A DNA stretch of 64,000 bases, from the NCBI RefSeq assembly GCF_011382985.1, contig NZ_CP049933.1, positions 2,108,001-2,172,000 on the forward strand, read 5' to 3'. Below, piece after piece: positions 28,183-38,631 of this stretch. The first letter of the stretch is position 1, and each line of letters starts with the position of its first letter. The stretch comes from Leucobacter coleopterorum. Its GTDB lineage: Bacteria; Actinomycetota; Actinomycetes; Actinomycetales; Microbacteriaceae. A model generated the notes under the pieces. It was not told where the DNA came from. It saw nothing but the letters and a program-made list of their open reading frames with translations, and made no database searches. The position numbers and the translations under genes are program-made.

Positions 28183-28662
28183 TTAGCTACTCCCCAGGTG
28201 CTTGCGCGCCGAGATGGCGCGCTCTGCCTCACGACGATCCTGGCGCTCGCGCAGCGTCTGGCGCTTGTCGTATTCCTTTTTACCGCGGGCGAGGGCGATC
28301 TCGACCTTTGCGCGGCCGTCTAGGAAGTACAACCGCAGTGGCACAATCGTCATGCCACCCTCGCGGGTCTTCTGGTACAGTTTGTCGATCTCTTGCCGGT
28401 GCAGCAGCAGTTTGCGTTTGCGGCGCGGTGCATGATTGGTCCACGATCCGTTGAGGTACTCGGGAATGTAGACAGCGTCAAGCCACGCTTCACCGCGCTC
28501 GATGAACACATACCCGTCAACGAGCGAGGCCCGCCCCATGCGCAGCGACTTCACCTCGCTGCCGGTGAGCACCATTCCCGCCTCGTAGGTATCGATGATG
28601 AGGTACTCGTGCCGAGCCTTCTTGTTCGAAGCAATCAGCTTCTCGCCGGTTTCCTTGGCCAT
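28183..28662 (-). CDS. smpB: SsrA-binding protein SmpB
   Basis: A 159-residue protein that binds tmRNA and brings it to stalled ribosomes. Diagnostic segments are [20 protein letters not shown] at the N-terminus, [20 protein letters not shown], and the basic C-terminal tail with [20 protein letters not shown], which reaches into the mRNA channel. Length is normal. Its RNA partner is encoded at 13485-13852. It follows ftsX/ftsE and prfB on the same strand, a gene order common in Actinobacteria. Confidence 0.97.
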   Translation of the reverse strand: MAKETGEKLIASNKKARHEYLIIDTYEAGMVLTGSEVKSLRMGRASLVDGYVFIERGEAWLDAVYIPEYLNGSWTNHAPRRKRKLLLHRQEIDKLYQKTREGGMTIVPLRLYFLDGRAKVEIALARGKKEYDKRQTLRERQDRREAERAISARKHLGSS

Positions 28663-28750
28663 ACCTACATCCTTCCGTTCTCGCGCGGGCGCAATTCCTC
28701 AGACTATCGGATTTCAATCGCCGCCAACATGTCAGCCGACGCAGACGCGT

Positions 28751-28784
28751 CAGCCGGACAGAAACAACGGTTTCTATCCGGCTG
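28751..28784 (-). terminator. Hairpin after ftsX
   Basis: 15-base arms (cagccggacagaaac and gtttctatccggctg, one mismatch) close a 4-base loop, between the ftsX stop and the smpB start. It probably ends the prfB-ftsE-ftsX transcript, although no long T run follows. Confidence 0.6.
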
Positions 28785-28821
28785 ATCCACCAGCACCGGA
28801 TGGCGTGTAGAACCTCGGCAG

Positions 28822-29736
28822 TTACACCCGCAGGTATCGCGTGATCGCGATCTTCGCCGCAATCGACGACAATATCGCTCCAACCAGGATCAGGATCGGC
28901 GGCACTATCAGCGACTGATCCACCGTGATGTAGCTCGTAAACGGCACTTCCTTTGCCAGGAAATCCTGCACAAAGAACTTCACGATCGCCACCGAGGCAC
29001 CACCCGCAAGCACCGCCCCGATAAGCGCGGCGATCACACCCTCCAAGATAAACGGCGTCTGAATGAAGCGGTTTGAGGCACCAACGAGGCGCATGATCCC
29101 GATCTCACGCCGCCGCGAGAACGCCGAGAGTCGAATCGTCGTTGAGATCAGCAGCATGGCCGCGACGAGCATCAGACCCGCAATCGCGATGGCCGTGTAG
29201 CTTGCGACCCCCAAGAACAGGAAGATGCGGTCGAGCAAACTTCGCTGATCCACGACGCTCTGCACACCCGGAATGCCGGAGAAGGCCTCCTGAATAATCT
29301 CGGACTTCGAAGGATCCTTGAGCTTGATCCAGAACGTCTGGTTCAGCTGCTCGGGCTTCGTGATGTCCACGATCGGGTTGCCCTTGAACTGCTTCGTGAA
29401 CTCCTTGTACGCCTGATCGTGCGTCATGAAGAAAAAGTCATCGATAAAAGGTTTGAGCTCGTCAGACTTCAGCGCAGCTTCGACAGCGGCAATCTGTTCC
29501 TTGTCAGCATCCTTGCCAGAGCAAGTCTGGCTCTGCTCAGAGTTGGTGCAGAGATACACCGCCACCTGCGCGCGGTCGTACCAGAACGTCTTCATCTGCT
29601 GCACCTGCAGCTGCATGATGATCGCCGCGCCCACAAACGTGAGCGACACAAACGTCACCAGGATCACCGAGATGACCACCGACATGTTGCGACGCAGGCC
29701 ACTCCAGACCTCGCCAAGTACCAGCCCAACCCTCAT
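28822..29736 (-). CDS. ftsX: Cell division protein FtsX (permease-like)
   Basis: A 304-residue membrane protein that, with FtsE, activates peptidoglycan hydrolases during division. It has the FtsX layout: an N-terminal helix (about residues 20-45), an extracellular domain of about 130 residues with a cysteine pair ([11 protein letters not shown]), then three helices with the FtsX signature [20 protein letters not shown]. The start overlaps the ftsE stop (ATGA). The extracellular cysteines may form a disulfide as in mycobacterial FtsX (inference). Confidence 0.95.
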   Translation of the reverse strand: MRVGLVLGEVWSGLRRNMSVVISVILVTFVSLTFVGAAIIMQLQVQQMKTFWYDRAQVAVYLCTNSEQSQTCSGKDADKEQIAAVEAALKSDELKPFIDDFFFMTHDQAYKEFTKQFKGNPIVDITKPEQLNQTFWIKLKDPSKSEIIQEAFSGIPGVQSVVDQRSLLDRIFLFLGVASYTAIAIAGLMLVAAMLLISTTIRLSAFSRRREIGIMRLVGASNRFIQTPFILEGVIAALIGAVLAGGASVAIVKFFVQDFLAKEVPFTSYITVDQSLIVPPILILVGAILSSIAAKIAITRYLRV

Positions 29737-30806
29737 CGTACGGGCCCCACATCCGTCTGCTCGTCATCGTCTTTTCGGTCCAGTCCAAGGTGCTGTGCAA
29801 GATTGCCGGTCTCCGACATCTGCACGGGATCCATCGGCTGCCCCTGCTGCAAGAAGCTCGGGATCGCGGGCTCTTCGCCAGCGCGCCGCGTCACGTCGAG
29901 ATCCTCGTCATCATCGCCCTCACCCTCAAACGGGCGAGGCTCTTCAAATGCCGATGCCTCGGGCGCAGCGGGTGGTTCCGGAGTTACCTCAGGCAATACA
30001 ACGGGCGCAGGATCCGCCACAACTGGCGTTCCATCCGGTTGCAGCGCGGCCCGCACCACCGCCTCGCTGGTGCGCAGCACCTGAGCGCCGGCCTCCGAGA
30101 GATCAGCGATCGGTATCGACGCGGTCTCGCCGTAGCCGCCACCAACTTCGTCGCGTACGACGACGCCCTGCGACAGCTCCACCACACGCTGCTGCATGAT
30201 GTCAACGAAGGTCGCCTCGTGCGTTGCCATGACCACGGTTGTGCCCGCCGCGTTAATCGCGCGCAGCAGTTGCATAATGCCGAGGCTGGTCGCTGGGTCG
30301 AGGTTACCCGTCGGCTCGTCGGCCAACAGGATCGCGGGCTTGTTCACAATCGCGCGCGCAATGGCGACACGTTGCTGCTCACCGCCCGAAAGCTCGTGGG
30401 GAAAACGCTTTGCCTTGTTAGCAAGCCCAACCATCTCCAGTGTGTCGGGCACGGCCTCCTGAATGAAGCCGCGCGACTTGCCAATCACCTGCAGAGTGAA
30501 CGCAACGTTGTCGTACACCGTCTTATTGGTGAGCAGACGGAAGTCCTGGAACACCGTGCCGAGGCTGCGGCGAAAGTAGGGAACCTTGCGAGAGGAGATT
30601 TTGCTGAGGTCTTGCCCAAGCACGTGGATCTTGCCAAGGCTTGGCTGATCCTCACGCAAAATGAGGCGCAGGCAACTCGACTTACCGGACCCGGAAGCGC
30701 CGACAATAAACACGAACTCACCACGGTCGATCTTCAGATCGATGCCGTCGAGTGCGGGTTTGGCGGTGCCCCGGTACTTCTTGGTGACGTTTTCAAACAG
30801 AATCAT
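29733..30806 (-). CDS. ftsE: Cell division ATP-binding protein FtsE with a long C-terminal tail
   Basis: Residues ~1-222 are a standard FtsE ATPase: Walker [10 protein letters not shown], signature [14 protein letters not shown], Walker [14 protein letters not shown] and the His-loop MATHEATFV. Residues ~225-357 are an unusual extension, rich in proline, glutamate and alanine ([20 protein letters not shown], then [20 protein letters not shown]), probably disordered. Typical FtsE has about 230 residues. The extension is found in some Microbacteriaceae, to my recollection, but its function is unknown. It is translationally coupled to ftsX. Confidence 0.95.
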   Translation of the reverse strand: MILFENVTKKYRGTAKPALDGIDLKIDRGEFVFIVGASGSGKSSCLRLILREDQPSLGKIHVLGQDLSKISSRKVPYFRRSLGTVFQDFRLLTNKTVYDNVAFTLQVIGKSRGFIQEAVPDTLEMVGLANKAKRFPHELSGGEQQRVAIARAIVNKPAILLADEPTGNLDPATSLGIMQLLRAINAAGTTVVMATHEATFVDIMQQRVVELSQGVVVRDEVGGGYGETASIPIADLSEAGAQVLRTSEAVVRAALQPDGTPVVADPAPVVLPEVTPEPPAAPEASAFEEPRPFEGEGDDDEDLDVTRRAGEEPAIPSFLQQGQPMDPVQMSETGNLAQHLGLDRKDDDEQTDVGPVR

Positions 30807-30875
30807 GACGCCTCGACAATACGCCCGAACGCTGAATCACCTACTCAGGCGCGCGGGCGTTTTTTCCTAGCTCAG

Positions 30876-31988
30876 CTAATCCTGATGTTGTGAGAGCGAG
30901 CGCCAGCGAATGCCCGCGGCAATAAACCCGTCGAGATCGCCGTCAAAGACGTTCTGCGGATTGTTGACCTCAAACTCCGTGCGTAGATCCTTCACCATTT
31001 GGTAGGGCGCGAGCACGTAGCTGCGCATCTGGTCACCCCAGCTCGCGGTGATGTTTCCGGCGAGTTCCTTCTTTTTCGCGGCCTCTGCTTCGCGCTGCAG
31101 GATGAGCAGGCGCGACTGCAGCACACGCATGGCGGCTGCGCGGTTCTGGATCTGGCTCTTTTCGTTCTGCATCGAAACAACCGTGCCCGTCGGAAGGTGG
31201 GTGATCCTCACCGCCGAGTCGGTGGTGTTGACCGACTGACCGCCGGGACCGCTCGAGCGGTAGACATCGACGCGAATGTCACTCTCGGGAATGTCAACCG
31301 ACTCCGCCTCGGGCATCAGCGGGATCACCTCAACCGCCGCGAAGCTGGTCTGGCGTTTGCCCGCAGAGTTGAACGGGCTCATGCGCACGAGGCGATGGGT
31401 ACCGGCCTCGACCGAGAGCGAACCAAACGCGTACGGTGCGTCAAACTCGATCGTGGTCGATTTGATGCCGGCCTCTTCGGCGTAGCTCGTCTCCATGACT
31501 GTGACTCTGTGGTCGTGTTGTTCGCCCCAGCGTAGGTACATACGCTGCAGCATCTCGGCGAAGTCGGCGGCGTCGACGCCCCCCGCGCCCGCGCGGATCG
31601 TCATAACAGCGGGGTACTCGTCGTACTCCCCAGAGAGCATCGTCTGCACCTCGAGCTCCTGCACAAGCGCCTCAATCGCGGCGATCTCCTCGGTCGCCTC
31701 TGCGGCCGAGTCCTCGTCTTCTGCTTCGAGTGCCAACTCGACCAACACCTCAAGGTCATCGAGGCGCGCGGCGAGGCTACGCAGCCGCTTAACCCGAGCC
31801 TGGCGGTGGCTCAAGCCGCTCGTGACCTGCTGTGCCGCTGCAGGATCGTCCCAGAGATCGGGTGCTGCGGCTTGTTCTTCCAGCTCAGCGATCTCACGAT
31901 CAAGCTTCGGCAGATCCATCACCGCAGCAATGTCGGCGTAGGTGGCGCGAAGCGCGCGGATGCGTGAGTTGAAGTCAAGTTCGAGCAT
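30876..31988 (-). CDS. prfB: Peptide chain release factor 2
   Basis: A 370-residue class I release factor recognising UGA and UAA. Seen are the SPF stop-codon tripeptide in [15 protein letters not shown] and the GGQ catalytic loop in [21 protein letters not shown] start at [10 protein letters not shown] (31988). An in-frame TTG lies 8 codons upstream. The reading frame is continuous through the region where many bacteria have a UGA programmed frameshift, as usual in Actinobacteria. It lies just upstream of ftsE. Confidence 0.97.
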   Translation of the reverse strand: MLELDFNSRIRALRATYADIAAVMDLPKLDREIAELEEQAAAPDLWDDPAAAQQVTSGLSHRQARVKRLRSLAARLDDLEVLVELALEAEDEDSAAEATEEIAAIEALVQELEVQTMLSGEYDEYPAVMTIRAGAGGVDAADFAEMLQRMYLRWGEQHDHRVTVMETSYAEEAGIKSTTIEFDAPYAFGSLSVEAGTHRLVRMSPFNSAGKRQTSFAAVEVIPLMPEAESVDIPESDIRVDVYRSSGPGGQSVNTTDSAVRITHLPTGTVVSMQNEKSQIQNRAAAMRVLQSRLLILQREAEAAKKKELAGNITASWGDQMRSYVLAPYQMVKDLRTEFEVNNPQNVFDGDLDGFIAAGIRWRSLSQHQD

Positions 31989-32046
31989 GATGCTGTTTAC
32001 TTTACCGCTCAATGCTTCGCGACAGGCCCCGCAACAGATCTGTGAA

Positions 32047-33483
32047 CTAAATCACCGAGCCTTCAAGCACGAACGATCCGGCGGGTTCTCCACTGCGCTG
32101 CCACGCCTCGTGCAACAGGCTAACCCCTTCAAGCAGCCTGTCCTCCGGCTCCGTAAAGGGCAATCGCACGAAGCGCTCGAACGTACCCGGACTTCCAAAG
32201 CGGGGGCCCGGCACAAGCCGCAGCCCGAGGCGAGCACTGTGCCGACACAACCGCGAGCTCACCGGCTCACCGAGATCAACCCACACGCACGCCCCTCCCT
32301 CTGCCGCGGAGAGCGACCAGCTCGGTAGCAGAGCACCAATCTTCTCGGTGAGCATACGATGTCGGCTCGTCAGTTGGCGAGTGCGTTCCGCAAGAATCTC
32401 GTCATACCGCTCCATCGCCAGCAGAGCGACAACCTGCTCCCAGGTTCCGGTGCCAAGATCCCCCACTCGTCGCGCTGTCTCCAACTGGCCGATCAGGTCG
32501 GGGGCCGCACGGATCCACCCCACTCGCAGCCCGCCCCAGACAGTCTTGCCGAGCGAGCCCACGGTGATGATGGTGTCCTGTTGATGTGCCTGGTCAGCAA
32601 ATGCCGCAAACGGGGTAATCGTTCGCGGTTCGCGCAGGGTGAGTTCAGCCGTTGTCTCGTCGGCGATAACGTAGGTTCCCTGTGCCGAAAGGGAGTCGAT
32701 GAGCCTCGCCCGCAGTTCGGCTGGCATCGACAAGCCGGTTGGGTTGTGGTGATCCGGGATCAGGTACGCCAAGCGCGGTGCCGTGCGTGCCGCGGTATCA
32801 AGCACGGCATCAACGTCGTAGCCGTCGATACCAACGGGAAGCTCCGCGACAAGCGCCCCCGCGGCGGCGAGTGCCTCACGCGCGTGCGGATAGCTCGGTG
32901 ACTCGATGAGGCTGCGATCACCCCGACGCAGCAGGGTGCGAGCGATCAAGAAGATGGCGTGTTGGGCACCGAGAGTCACCATGATCTGCTCGGGGGTCGT
33001 TGGCAGGCCACGAACCGTGTATCGATCCGCAATCGCGCTTCGAAGCAGTGGCAACCCAATGGTGTCGTAGCCACTGAGCTGAAACACTTCTGGGTGTTCT
33101 GCAAGCGCGCGGGCGCTGAGCTCTTCGATCCCCCGCCAAGGCTCGGGGCAGGCCCCCGAAAAGTCAAGGTTCTCGTTTGCCCCCGACGACCACAGCTCAG
33201 AGTTCTCGCGACGGGGCGCTCGAATGACGGTCCCCGAGCCTCGCCGCGAGACCGCCACTCCGGTTTCACGCAGACGTTGGTAGCTCGCACTCACCGTTGT
33301 GCGACTCACACCGAGCGCCTCAGATAGTGGCCTCTCTGCGGGCAGCGCAGATCCCGCGACAAGACGCCCGTCGCGCACCAGCATGCCGATTGTCTCGCTG
33401 AGTTCAAGGTAGCTGTGGCCGCCACCTCGCCACCTTCCGAGCAGTTCGGTGAGTTTGCGAGCTGAGATTCGCTGCACGATCAT
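32047..33483 (-). CDS. MocR-family (GntR plus aminotransferase fold) regulator
   Basis: A 478-residue regulator. The N-terminal winged helix reads [20 protein letters not shown] and [20 protein letters not shown]. The remaining ~370 residues are a fold-type I aminotransferase-like domain that usually binds pyridoxal phosphate. The [10 protein letters not shown] block is present, and the PLP-lysine region reads [18 protein letters not shown]. It is divergent from a YczE-like membrane protein, a pairing known for the YczR subgroup of MocR regulators, so that gene is its likely target. An inverted repeat in the 62-base gap is the candidate operator. Confidence 0.9.
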   Translation of the reverse strand: MIVQRISARKLTELLGRWRGGGHSYLELSETIGMLVRDGRLVAGSALPAERPLSEALGVSRTTVSASYQRLRETGVAVSRRGSGTVIRAPRRENSELWSSGANENLDFSGACPEPWRGIEELSARALAEHPEVFQLSGYDTIGLPLLRSAIADRYTVRGLPTTPEQIMVTLGAQHAIFLIARTLLRRGDRSLIESPSYPHAREALAAAGALVAELPVGIDGYDVDAVLDTAARTAPRLAYLIPDHHNPTGLSMPAELRARLIDSLSAQGTYVIADETTAELTLREPRTITPFAAFADQAHQQDTIITVGSLGKTVWGGLRVGWIRAAPDLIGQLETARRVGDLGTGTWEQVVALLAMERYDEILAERTRQLTSRHRMLTEKIGALLPSWSLSAAEGGACVWVDLGEPVSSRLCRHSARLGLRLVPGPRFGSPGTFERFVRLPFTEPEDRLLEGVSLLHEAWQRSGEPAGSFVLEGSVI

Positions 33484-33500
33484 GAGGCCACTGTAAGCAG

Positions 33501-33526
33501 ATTGGCCTCTTGCACGCAAGGCCAAT
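33501..33526. promoter_or_regulatory. Candidate MocR operator
   Basis: ATTGGCCT (33501-33508) and AGGCCAAT (33519-33526) form a perfect 8-base inverted repeat with a 10-base spacer. Related octamers (AGTGGCCT on the minus strand at 33485-33492, AGTGGACT on the plus strand near 33531) flank it, in the gap between the divergent genes. Confidence 0.55.
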
Positions 33527-33545
33527 TTGAAGTGGACTGGTTGAC

Positions 33546-34216
33546 ATGCCCAGAAAACTCCTGCAATTGATCCCCGGCCTGATCCTCTACGGCGTCGCGG
33601 ATGCCTTTATGATCCGCGCGGCGATTGGCGTCGACTCTTGGACGGTGTTTGCCCAGGGACTGTCGGTCCACTCGGGGTTTGGCATCGGGATCGTCACAAA
33701 TGTCACAGGCGTCATTGTGCTTCTACTATGGTGGCCACTGCGTCAGAAGCCGGGCCTCGGCACGATCCTGAACATTTTGCTTGTTGGTCCCGGCATTGAA
33801 CTCGGGCTGTGGCTACTTCCCACCCCGAGGCCCTATGGCTGCGGATCGCGTACTTCATATTTGGCATGCTGCTCCTCGCACTCGCGAGCGGCATCTACAT
33901 CGGTGCCCGCCTGGGTCCGGGTCCACGCGACGGCCTCATGACCGGCATCCACTTGCGCTTCGGCACGCCCATCTGGATCGGGCGCACCGGCGTCGAACTC
34001 AGCGTGTTACTTGTCGGATGGCTGCTCGGCGGCAACGTCGGCTTTGGCACTCTCGCTTTCGCTCTACTTATTGGCCCGCTGTGCGGCATCACACTGCCAC
34101 TGTTTGACCGCCGCTGGCGGAATGACCCCAAGGGTCACTCCACCATGCAGCAGTCAGACGAGGGTCAGTCGCGGGATCCCGACTCAGCCACTACGTCTTC
34201 AGGGATCTTGTTGTAG
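33546..34216 (+). CDS. YczE/YitT-like membrane protein (one frame break)
   Basis: A membrane protein of about 223 residues with five to six helices, similar to Bacillus YczE. The N-terminus reads MPRKLLQLIPGLILYGVADA, and the second half has GARLGPGPRDGLMTGIHLRF and a helix with LSVLLVGWLLGGNVGFGTLA. The frame changes at the C run 33823-33826. One extra base gives LLPTPEALWLRIAYFIFG. It is divergent from the MocR regulator. The physiological role is unknown, and transport of a vitamin- or amino-acid-like molecule is a guess. The last ~50 bases overlap the end of the convergent APC permease gene. Confidence 0.8.
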
Positions 34217-35595
34217 CCAGTGACCGGCTGAATCTCGTCGAACCCAACAACCTTACGTTTGAATCCCTTGGTGAGGAAGATCAGGTATACAAGACCGATC
34301 ACCGTCCAGATCACACCGCCGATGAGAGCGTCGAGGTGCAGGTTCGCCCACAGCAGCCCGGTGAGCAGCATACCGATTCCGGGCATCACGATGAAGCTGA
34401 AAATGTCTTTAAACGTGTGGCGACGGCCCTTACGAATCGCAAACCAGGCAATCACCGAGATGTTCACGAAGGTGAACGCGATCAGCGCACCGTAGTTGAT
34501 GAACGCGGCGATCATTTCGAGCGTAAACGCCGCTGCCAGCAAGCAGATGGCACCGGTCAGCACGATGTTGAAGGTCGGGGTGTGGGTTCGCGGGTTAATG
34601 TAACCGAAGAACTTCTTCGGCAGCACATTGTTGCGGCCCATCACGAGCAGCATGCGCGATACCGAGGCGTGCGAGGCAAGACCCGAGGCGAGTGTCGCGC
34701 AGAAGCCAGCTGCGGTGAGCACAGCCTGCAGCACCGGCCCGCCCACAAAGTCACCTATGAGGGGCAGCGTGCTGTCTTCAACAAACTGCATGTCGCCGCC
34801 CGGGGCAAACACGATCCAGTCACCGAATCGCAACTGTGTGAAGTAGCCCGCGATGAGGAAGATGGCGCCACCAAGCAACACCGTCAGCAGGATCGCCCTG
34901 GGAACGATCTTGGGGCTCTTGGCCTCTTCCACGTACATCGTCACCGCGTCAAAGCCGATGAACGAGAAACACACGATGGTCGCGCCCATGAGTACCGCAC
35001 CCATGGTGACCCCGTCATGGAAAAACGGCGTGATCGACGCGACAGTGCCAGCACCCTCGCCACCCTGCAGCTGAGCCCACACCATCACAACAAATACGAT
35101 CATCACAATGATCGAGAACACCAGCAGAATCATGTTGACATTCGAGGTGCCACGCATGGTGAGGTAGATGATGCTGGTCACCATGATGCAGTAGAGCACG
35201 ACCCAGATCCATCCAGGAATATCGGGGAACACCGCTTCGAGGTAGCTCCGAATAATAAGGCAGTTCACCATCGGCAACAGCATGTAGTCGATCAGCGAGG
35301 TCCAGCCCACCATAAAGCCGACATTCGGGTGAATCGATTCGCGCACATAGGTGTACGCCGATCCCGCGCTCGGAATCGCGCCCGACATCTTGCCGTAGCT
35401 CACTGCGGTGAACACCATCACGATAAGTGCCACGAGATAAGCCAGCGGAACAACATTGTTCGTGTCTCGGGCGACCATACCAAAGGTGTCAAACACCACC
35501 GTGGGGGTCATGTATCCGAGCCCGAGGCCGACGATGGCCCAGAGTCCCAGATTTCGCTTGAGCGTGCCACCCTTAGCCTTGGCGGGTGCAGTCAT
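34165..35595 (-). CDS. APC-family amino acid / polyamine permease
   Basis: A 476-residue permease with 12 predicted helices. The N-terminal LGLWAIVGLGLGYMTPTVVF, SYGKMSGAIPSAGSAYTYV and FSFIGFDAVTMYVEEAKSPK are standard APC signatures, closest in feel to the PuuP-type putrescine importers. It stands upstream of nothing on its own strand but follows the pot-like operon after a terminator. With the polyamine importer and class III aminotransferase nearby, putrescine is the likely substrate (context inference). The start at ATG 35595 follows a GAGGAGAGA site. Confidence 0.85.
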   Translation of the reverse strand: MTAPAKAKGGTLKRNLGLWAIVGLGLGYMTPTVVFDTFGMVARDTNNVVPLAYLVALIVMVFTAVSYGKMSGAIPSAGSAYTYVRESIHPNVGFMVGWTSLIDYMLLPMVNCLIIRSYLEAVFPDIPGWIWVVLYCIMVTSIIYLTMRGTSNVNMILLVFSIIVMIVFVVMVWAQLQGGEGAGTVASITPFFHDGVTMGAVLMGATIVCFSFIGFDAVTMYVEEAKSPKIVPRAILLTVLLGGAIFLIAGYFTQLRFGDWIVFAPGGDMQFVEDSTLPLIGDFVGGPVLQAVLTAAGFCATLASGLASHASVSRMLLVMGRNNVLPKKFFGYINPRTHTPTFNIVLTGAICLLAAAFTLEMIAAFINYGALIAFTFVNISVIAWFAIRKGRRHTFKDIFSFIVMPGIGMLLTGLLWANLHLDALIGGVIWTVIGLVYLIFLTKGFKRKVVGFDEIQPVTGYNKIPEDVVAESGSRD

Positions 35596-35716
35596 AGTTC
35601 TCTCCTCGATTTGGAGTTCACACACGAGGAGTTATCAGCGCCCCGTTGCAACTTGAAATCAATGGGCGCTGTTGCCCACCGCGTCCATCTTGCACCCAGG
35701 AGCCCGCTCACGCAAA

Positions 35717-35767
35717 ACGGAGTGTGGTGCAAGATCCAAATACCGCAGATCCTGCGCCACACTCCGT
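35717..35767 (-). terminator. Terminator of the pot-like operon
   Basis: 20-base arms with two mismatches (35717-35736 and 35748-35767) enclose an 11-base loop. On the minus strand the stem is followed by TTTTGCG, right after the potC stop. Confidence 0.75.
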
Positions 35768-35777
35768 AGTTTCTGCA

Positions 35778-36580
35778 TTACACGCGTGAGAGACGTTTCT
35801 GCTTATTGATACGCACAACCTGCACAATGATCACCAGCAGCAGAGCCCCAACAAAGACGATCGACGCGAGCACATTGGCCTGCGCGGGAACGCCTTTCGC
35901 GGCCGCGGTGTAGATGAACTTCGGGAAGGTGCTCACCGCACCCGAGTTGAAGTTCGTAATGATGAAGTCATCGAACGACAGTGCGAAGCTCAACAGCGCC
36001 GCGCCGATGATGCCCGGCATGAGCGTCGGTAGCGTGATTCTGAAGAACACCTGACCCGGAGAAGCGTAGAGATCCCGCCCGCCTCTTCAATTGCCGGGTT
36101 CAAGCTTGCAACCCGCGCCTTCACCACCACAACAACGTAAGAGATGCAGAACATGATGTGAGCAAGGATGATTGTGCCAAGCCCTTTCTCCACTCCCATC
36201 GTCAGGAACTGGTACGCGAGCCCCGCCCCGAGAACAACCTCTGGAGTGGCCATCGGCGTAAACAGCAACAGCGAGATTGTGCTGCGGAAACGGAAGCGGT
36301 ACCGCACGAGCGCAATCGCAATGAGGGTTCCCAGAACCGTCGCGACGACGGTAGAGACAGCGCCGACGATGATGCTGTTCCCGAACGCGGTACAGACCTC
36401 GGGTGCCCCGCAGATGTTTTGCCAGTTCTCGAGTGTAAATCCGTTCCACTTGATATTGTTGCGGCCCCGCTTCTCGTTGAAGGAGAAGATGATGACGTTG
36501 ACAATAGGCAGCAGCAGGTAGATCAAAACGATAATGCTCGCGACCGGCACAAAGGCCCGACCCAGGCTCAACTTTTTCAC
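35778..36580 (-). CDS. potC: Spermidine/putrescine-type ABC transporter permease (one frame break)
   Basis: The second membrane subunit of a polyamine-type importer, ~267 residues with six helices. It starts at a GTG overlapping the potB stop (GTGA) and reads MKKLSLGRAFVPVASIIVLI. The frame changes near the C run 36078-36080. One extra base gives the expected EAA loop EEAGRDLYASPGQVFFRITL, which docks onto the ATPase. The C-terminus reads LLVIIVQVVRINKQKRLSRV. Polyamine specificity follows from PotB/C/D similarity and context. Confidence 0.88.
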
Positions 36581-37436
36581 AGGAGGTCCTCCGTCCCGCT
36601 GCGTCGCACATAGGCGATGATGAGGACCAGAATGACCACCATGAGCACAATCGAGAGTGATGCCGCCAGGGGTAATTCTGGGTTTGTAGAAAGTTCGACT
36701 CGATCACGTTGCCGACCATCGCCGTGTCAATACTGCCGAGAAACTGCCGCGAAGCATTGACGTAGTCACCCGACATCGGAATAAAGCTGAGCAGCGTGCC
36801 GGAGACCACACCGGGCATCGACAGCGGCAACGTCACCTTGCGAAAAATAGTGACGGGTGATGCGTACAGGTCGGCTCCCGCTTCAAGCAGTCGCATGTCG
36901 AGTGATTGGAGCGAGGCAAAAATCGGCAACACCATAAACGGGATGAAGTTGTAGACGAGCCCAAACACCACCGAGAAATCCGTGCCCATCCATTCAGTGG
37001 GCAAGATCTGCTTCCAAGACAACGTTCGCAGCAGGAAGCTGATGAAGAAGGGTGCGATCACAAGGATCAGCAGGATCCCCTGCAGCATCGGCTTCGAACG
37101 CACCCGCACTCCGATCAGATACGCGAGTGGGTAGCTGATGAGCAACCCCACGACAGTACCGATCAACGCATAGACAAAAGATCGGAGAATTTGTGGCCAA
37201 TACTCCTGCACGGCCGCCCAGTAGTTCGAAAACTGCACCGCGGCAACATAGTCGCCGATCCCGCTCCCCTCCGCGGGAACCTGAAGCGAGGTGATGATGA
37301 GCTGAATGAACGGCGTCACAAAGAAAAGCAGCATGTACATGATGCCCGGAGCGAGCAAAACAAGCGCGACCCAACGCCCCTTCTTCGGAGCTTGCTCGAC
37401 GACCTCAGTGTTGGCCGAGAACGCGGTAAATGCCAT
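36577..37436 (-). CDS. potB: Spermidine/putrescine-type ABC transporter permease (one frame break)
   Basis: The first membrane subunit of the polyamine-type importer, ~286 residues with six helices. Seen are the N-terminal helix VALVLLAPGIMYMLLFFVTP and the EAA loop LEAGADLYASPVTIFRKVTL. The frame changes at the G run 36669-36672. One extra base gives QNYPLAASLSIVLMVVILVL and a stop at 36577-36579 that overlaps the potC start by GTGA. It lies 9 bases after potA on the same strand. Confidence 0.88.
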
Positions 37437-37445
37437 GAGCGTCTC

Positions 37446-38627
37446 CTACCCTGAGATCTTCGACTGCGCGGCAATCGTGCGGGTCGAAAGATCAGCGGTC
37501 AGTGCGCCGGTTTCTAAGCGGTCATCCGCGAGACCAAAGGTGTGAGATACCAGCCAGCTCAGCCACACCTCATCACCCAATTGAACTGACGGACCAACCT
37601 CAACGTTCTGCGCAAACACCTGCACCGCGCCGGCACCGGGCACCTCGACGGTGTACTGCGTGCTCACGCCTATGAACGAGACATCGGTGACCCGGCCTGG
37701 CCCCACCACGTTCACCGAGGCGTCCGCCGCGGGAGCCTGAGTGTGTATTCGCAGCTTCTCAGGTCGAACTCCCACCGTGATTGCGCCGCTGTCGCGAACA
37801 CTTCGCGCTCTCGGCACCGTAATCTGTGCCCCGTTTTCGTGACTCGTTGTGATCGCCTGATCAGTCGATCCCGCAACCTTGACCGAAAACAGGTTTGACT
37901 GCCCCAGGAAGCTCGCTACGAACACCGTGCGTGGCAGGTCATACAATTCTTCTGGTGCGCCCTGCTGCTCGATCCTGCCCTTGTTCATCACGGCCACGGT
38001 GTCTGCCATAGTCATGGCTTCCTCCTGGTCGTGAGTGACGTGCAAGAAAGTCAACCCGACCTCCTGCTGAATCTGTTTGAGTTCCTGCTGCATCTGGCGG
38101 CGCAGTTTCAGGTCGAGTGCACCAAGCGGTTCATCAAGAAGCAATAGCGCTGGTCTGTTCACAATCGCGCGGGCAAGTGCCACGCGCTGTTGCTGACCAC
38201 CCGAGAGCTGCACGGGTTTACGAGCGGCGAGGTTGTCGAGCTCAACCAGCTGCAGAGCAGCGTGGGCTTTGCCCAGAGGATCTGAGATCCCCCGCCGCCG
38301 CAAGCCAAAGGCCACGTTCTCAAGCACCGTCATGTGAGGGAAAAGCGCGTATGACTGGAACACGGTGTTGACCGGTCGTTTGTGCGGCCCGAGGGCGGTC
38401 ACATCGCGACCACCAATCTTGATGCTTCCGGTCGTGGGTTCCTCAAGCCCGGCCACGAGCCGCAGCGTCGTGGTTTTACCACAGCCGGACGGCCCCAGCA
38501 GCGCAAAAAACGACCCGGCCGGGATGAGAAGATCCAGCCGCTCCACCGCGGTGAACCCTGGAAAGCGCTTCTGGATCCCGACTAGCTCAAGATCCGCGCC
38601 AGACTCAGCGAAAGACTGTACGGTCAT
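37446..38627 (-). CDS. potA: Spermidine/putrescine-type ABC transporter ATP-binding protein
   Basis: A 393-residue ATPase with the PotA layout: a nucleotide-binding domain (residues ~10-245) and a C-terminal TOBE-like beta domain. Walker A is GPSGCGKTT, the signature LSGGQQQRVALARA, Walker B LLLDEPLGALD, and the His-loop HVTHDQEEAMTMAD. It starts 4 bases after the binding-protein stop and is followed by the two permeases. No frame break is seen. Confidence 0.93.
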   Translation of the reverse strand: MTVQSFAESGADLELVGIQKRFPGFTAVERLDLLIPAGSFFALLGPSGCGKTTTLRLVAGLEEPTTGSIKIGGRDVTALGPHKRPVNTVFQSYALFPHMTVLENVAFGLRRRGISDPLGKAHAALQLVELDNLAARKPVQLSGGQQQRVALARAIVNRPALLLLDEPLGALDLKLRRQMQQELKQIQQEVGLTFLHVTHDQEEAMTMADTVAVMNKGRIEQQGAPEELYDLPRTVFVASFLGQSNLFSVKVAGSTDQAITTSHENGAQITVPRARSVRDSGAITVGVRPEKLRIHTQAPAADASVNVVGPGRVTDVSFIGVSTQYTVEVPGAGAVQVFAQNVEVGPSVQLGDEVWLSWLVSHTFGLADDRLETGALTADLSTRTIAAQSKISG

Positions 38628-38631
38628 GGTG

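Noticed and set aside
29790-30893. A 367-codon plus-strand frame opposite ftsE
   Set aside because: ftsE is certain on the minus strand, and the opposite frame shows no domain. Long antisense frames are usual in GC-rich DNA.
30876-31988. Programmed +1 frameshift in prfB
   Set aside because: The reading frame is continuous from the start, with no internal UGA slippery site.
34336-35769. A 477-codon open frame on the plus strand antisense to the APC permease gene
   Set aside because: It mirrors the permease codons, is rich in histidine and arginine with no protein family features, and has no ribosome-binding site.
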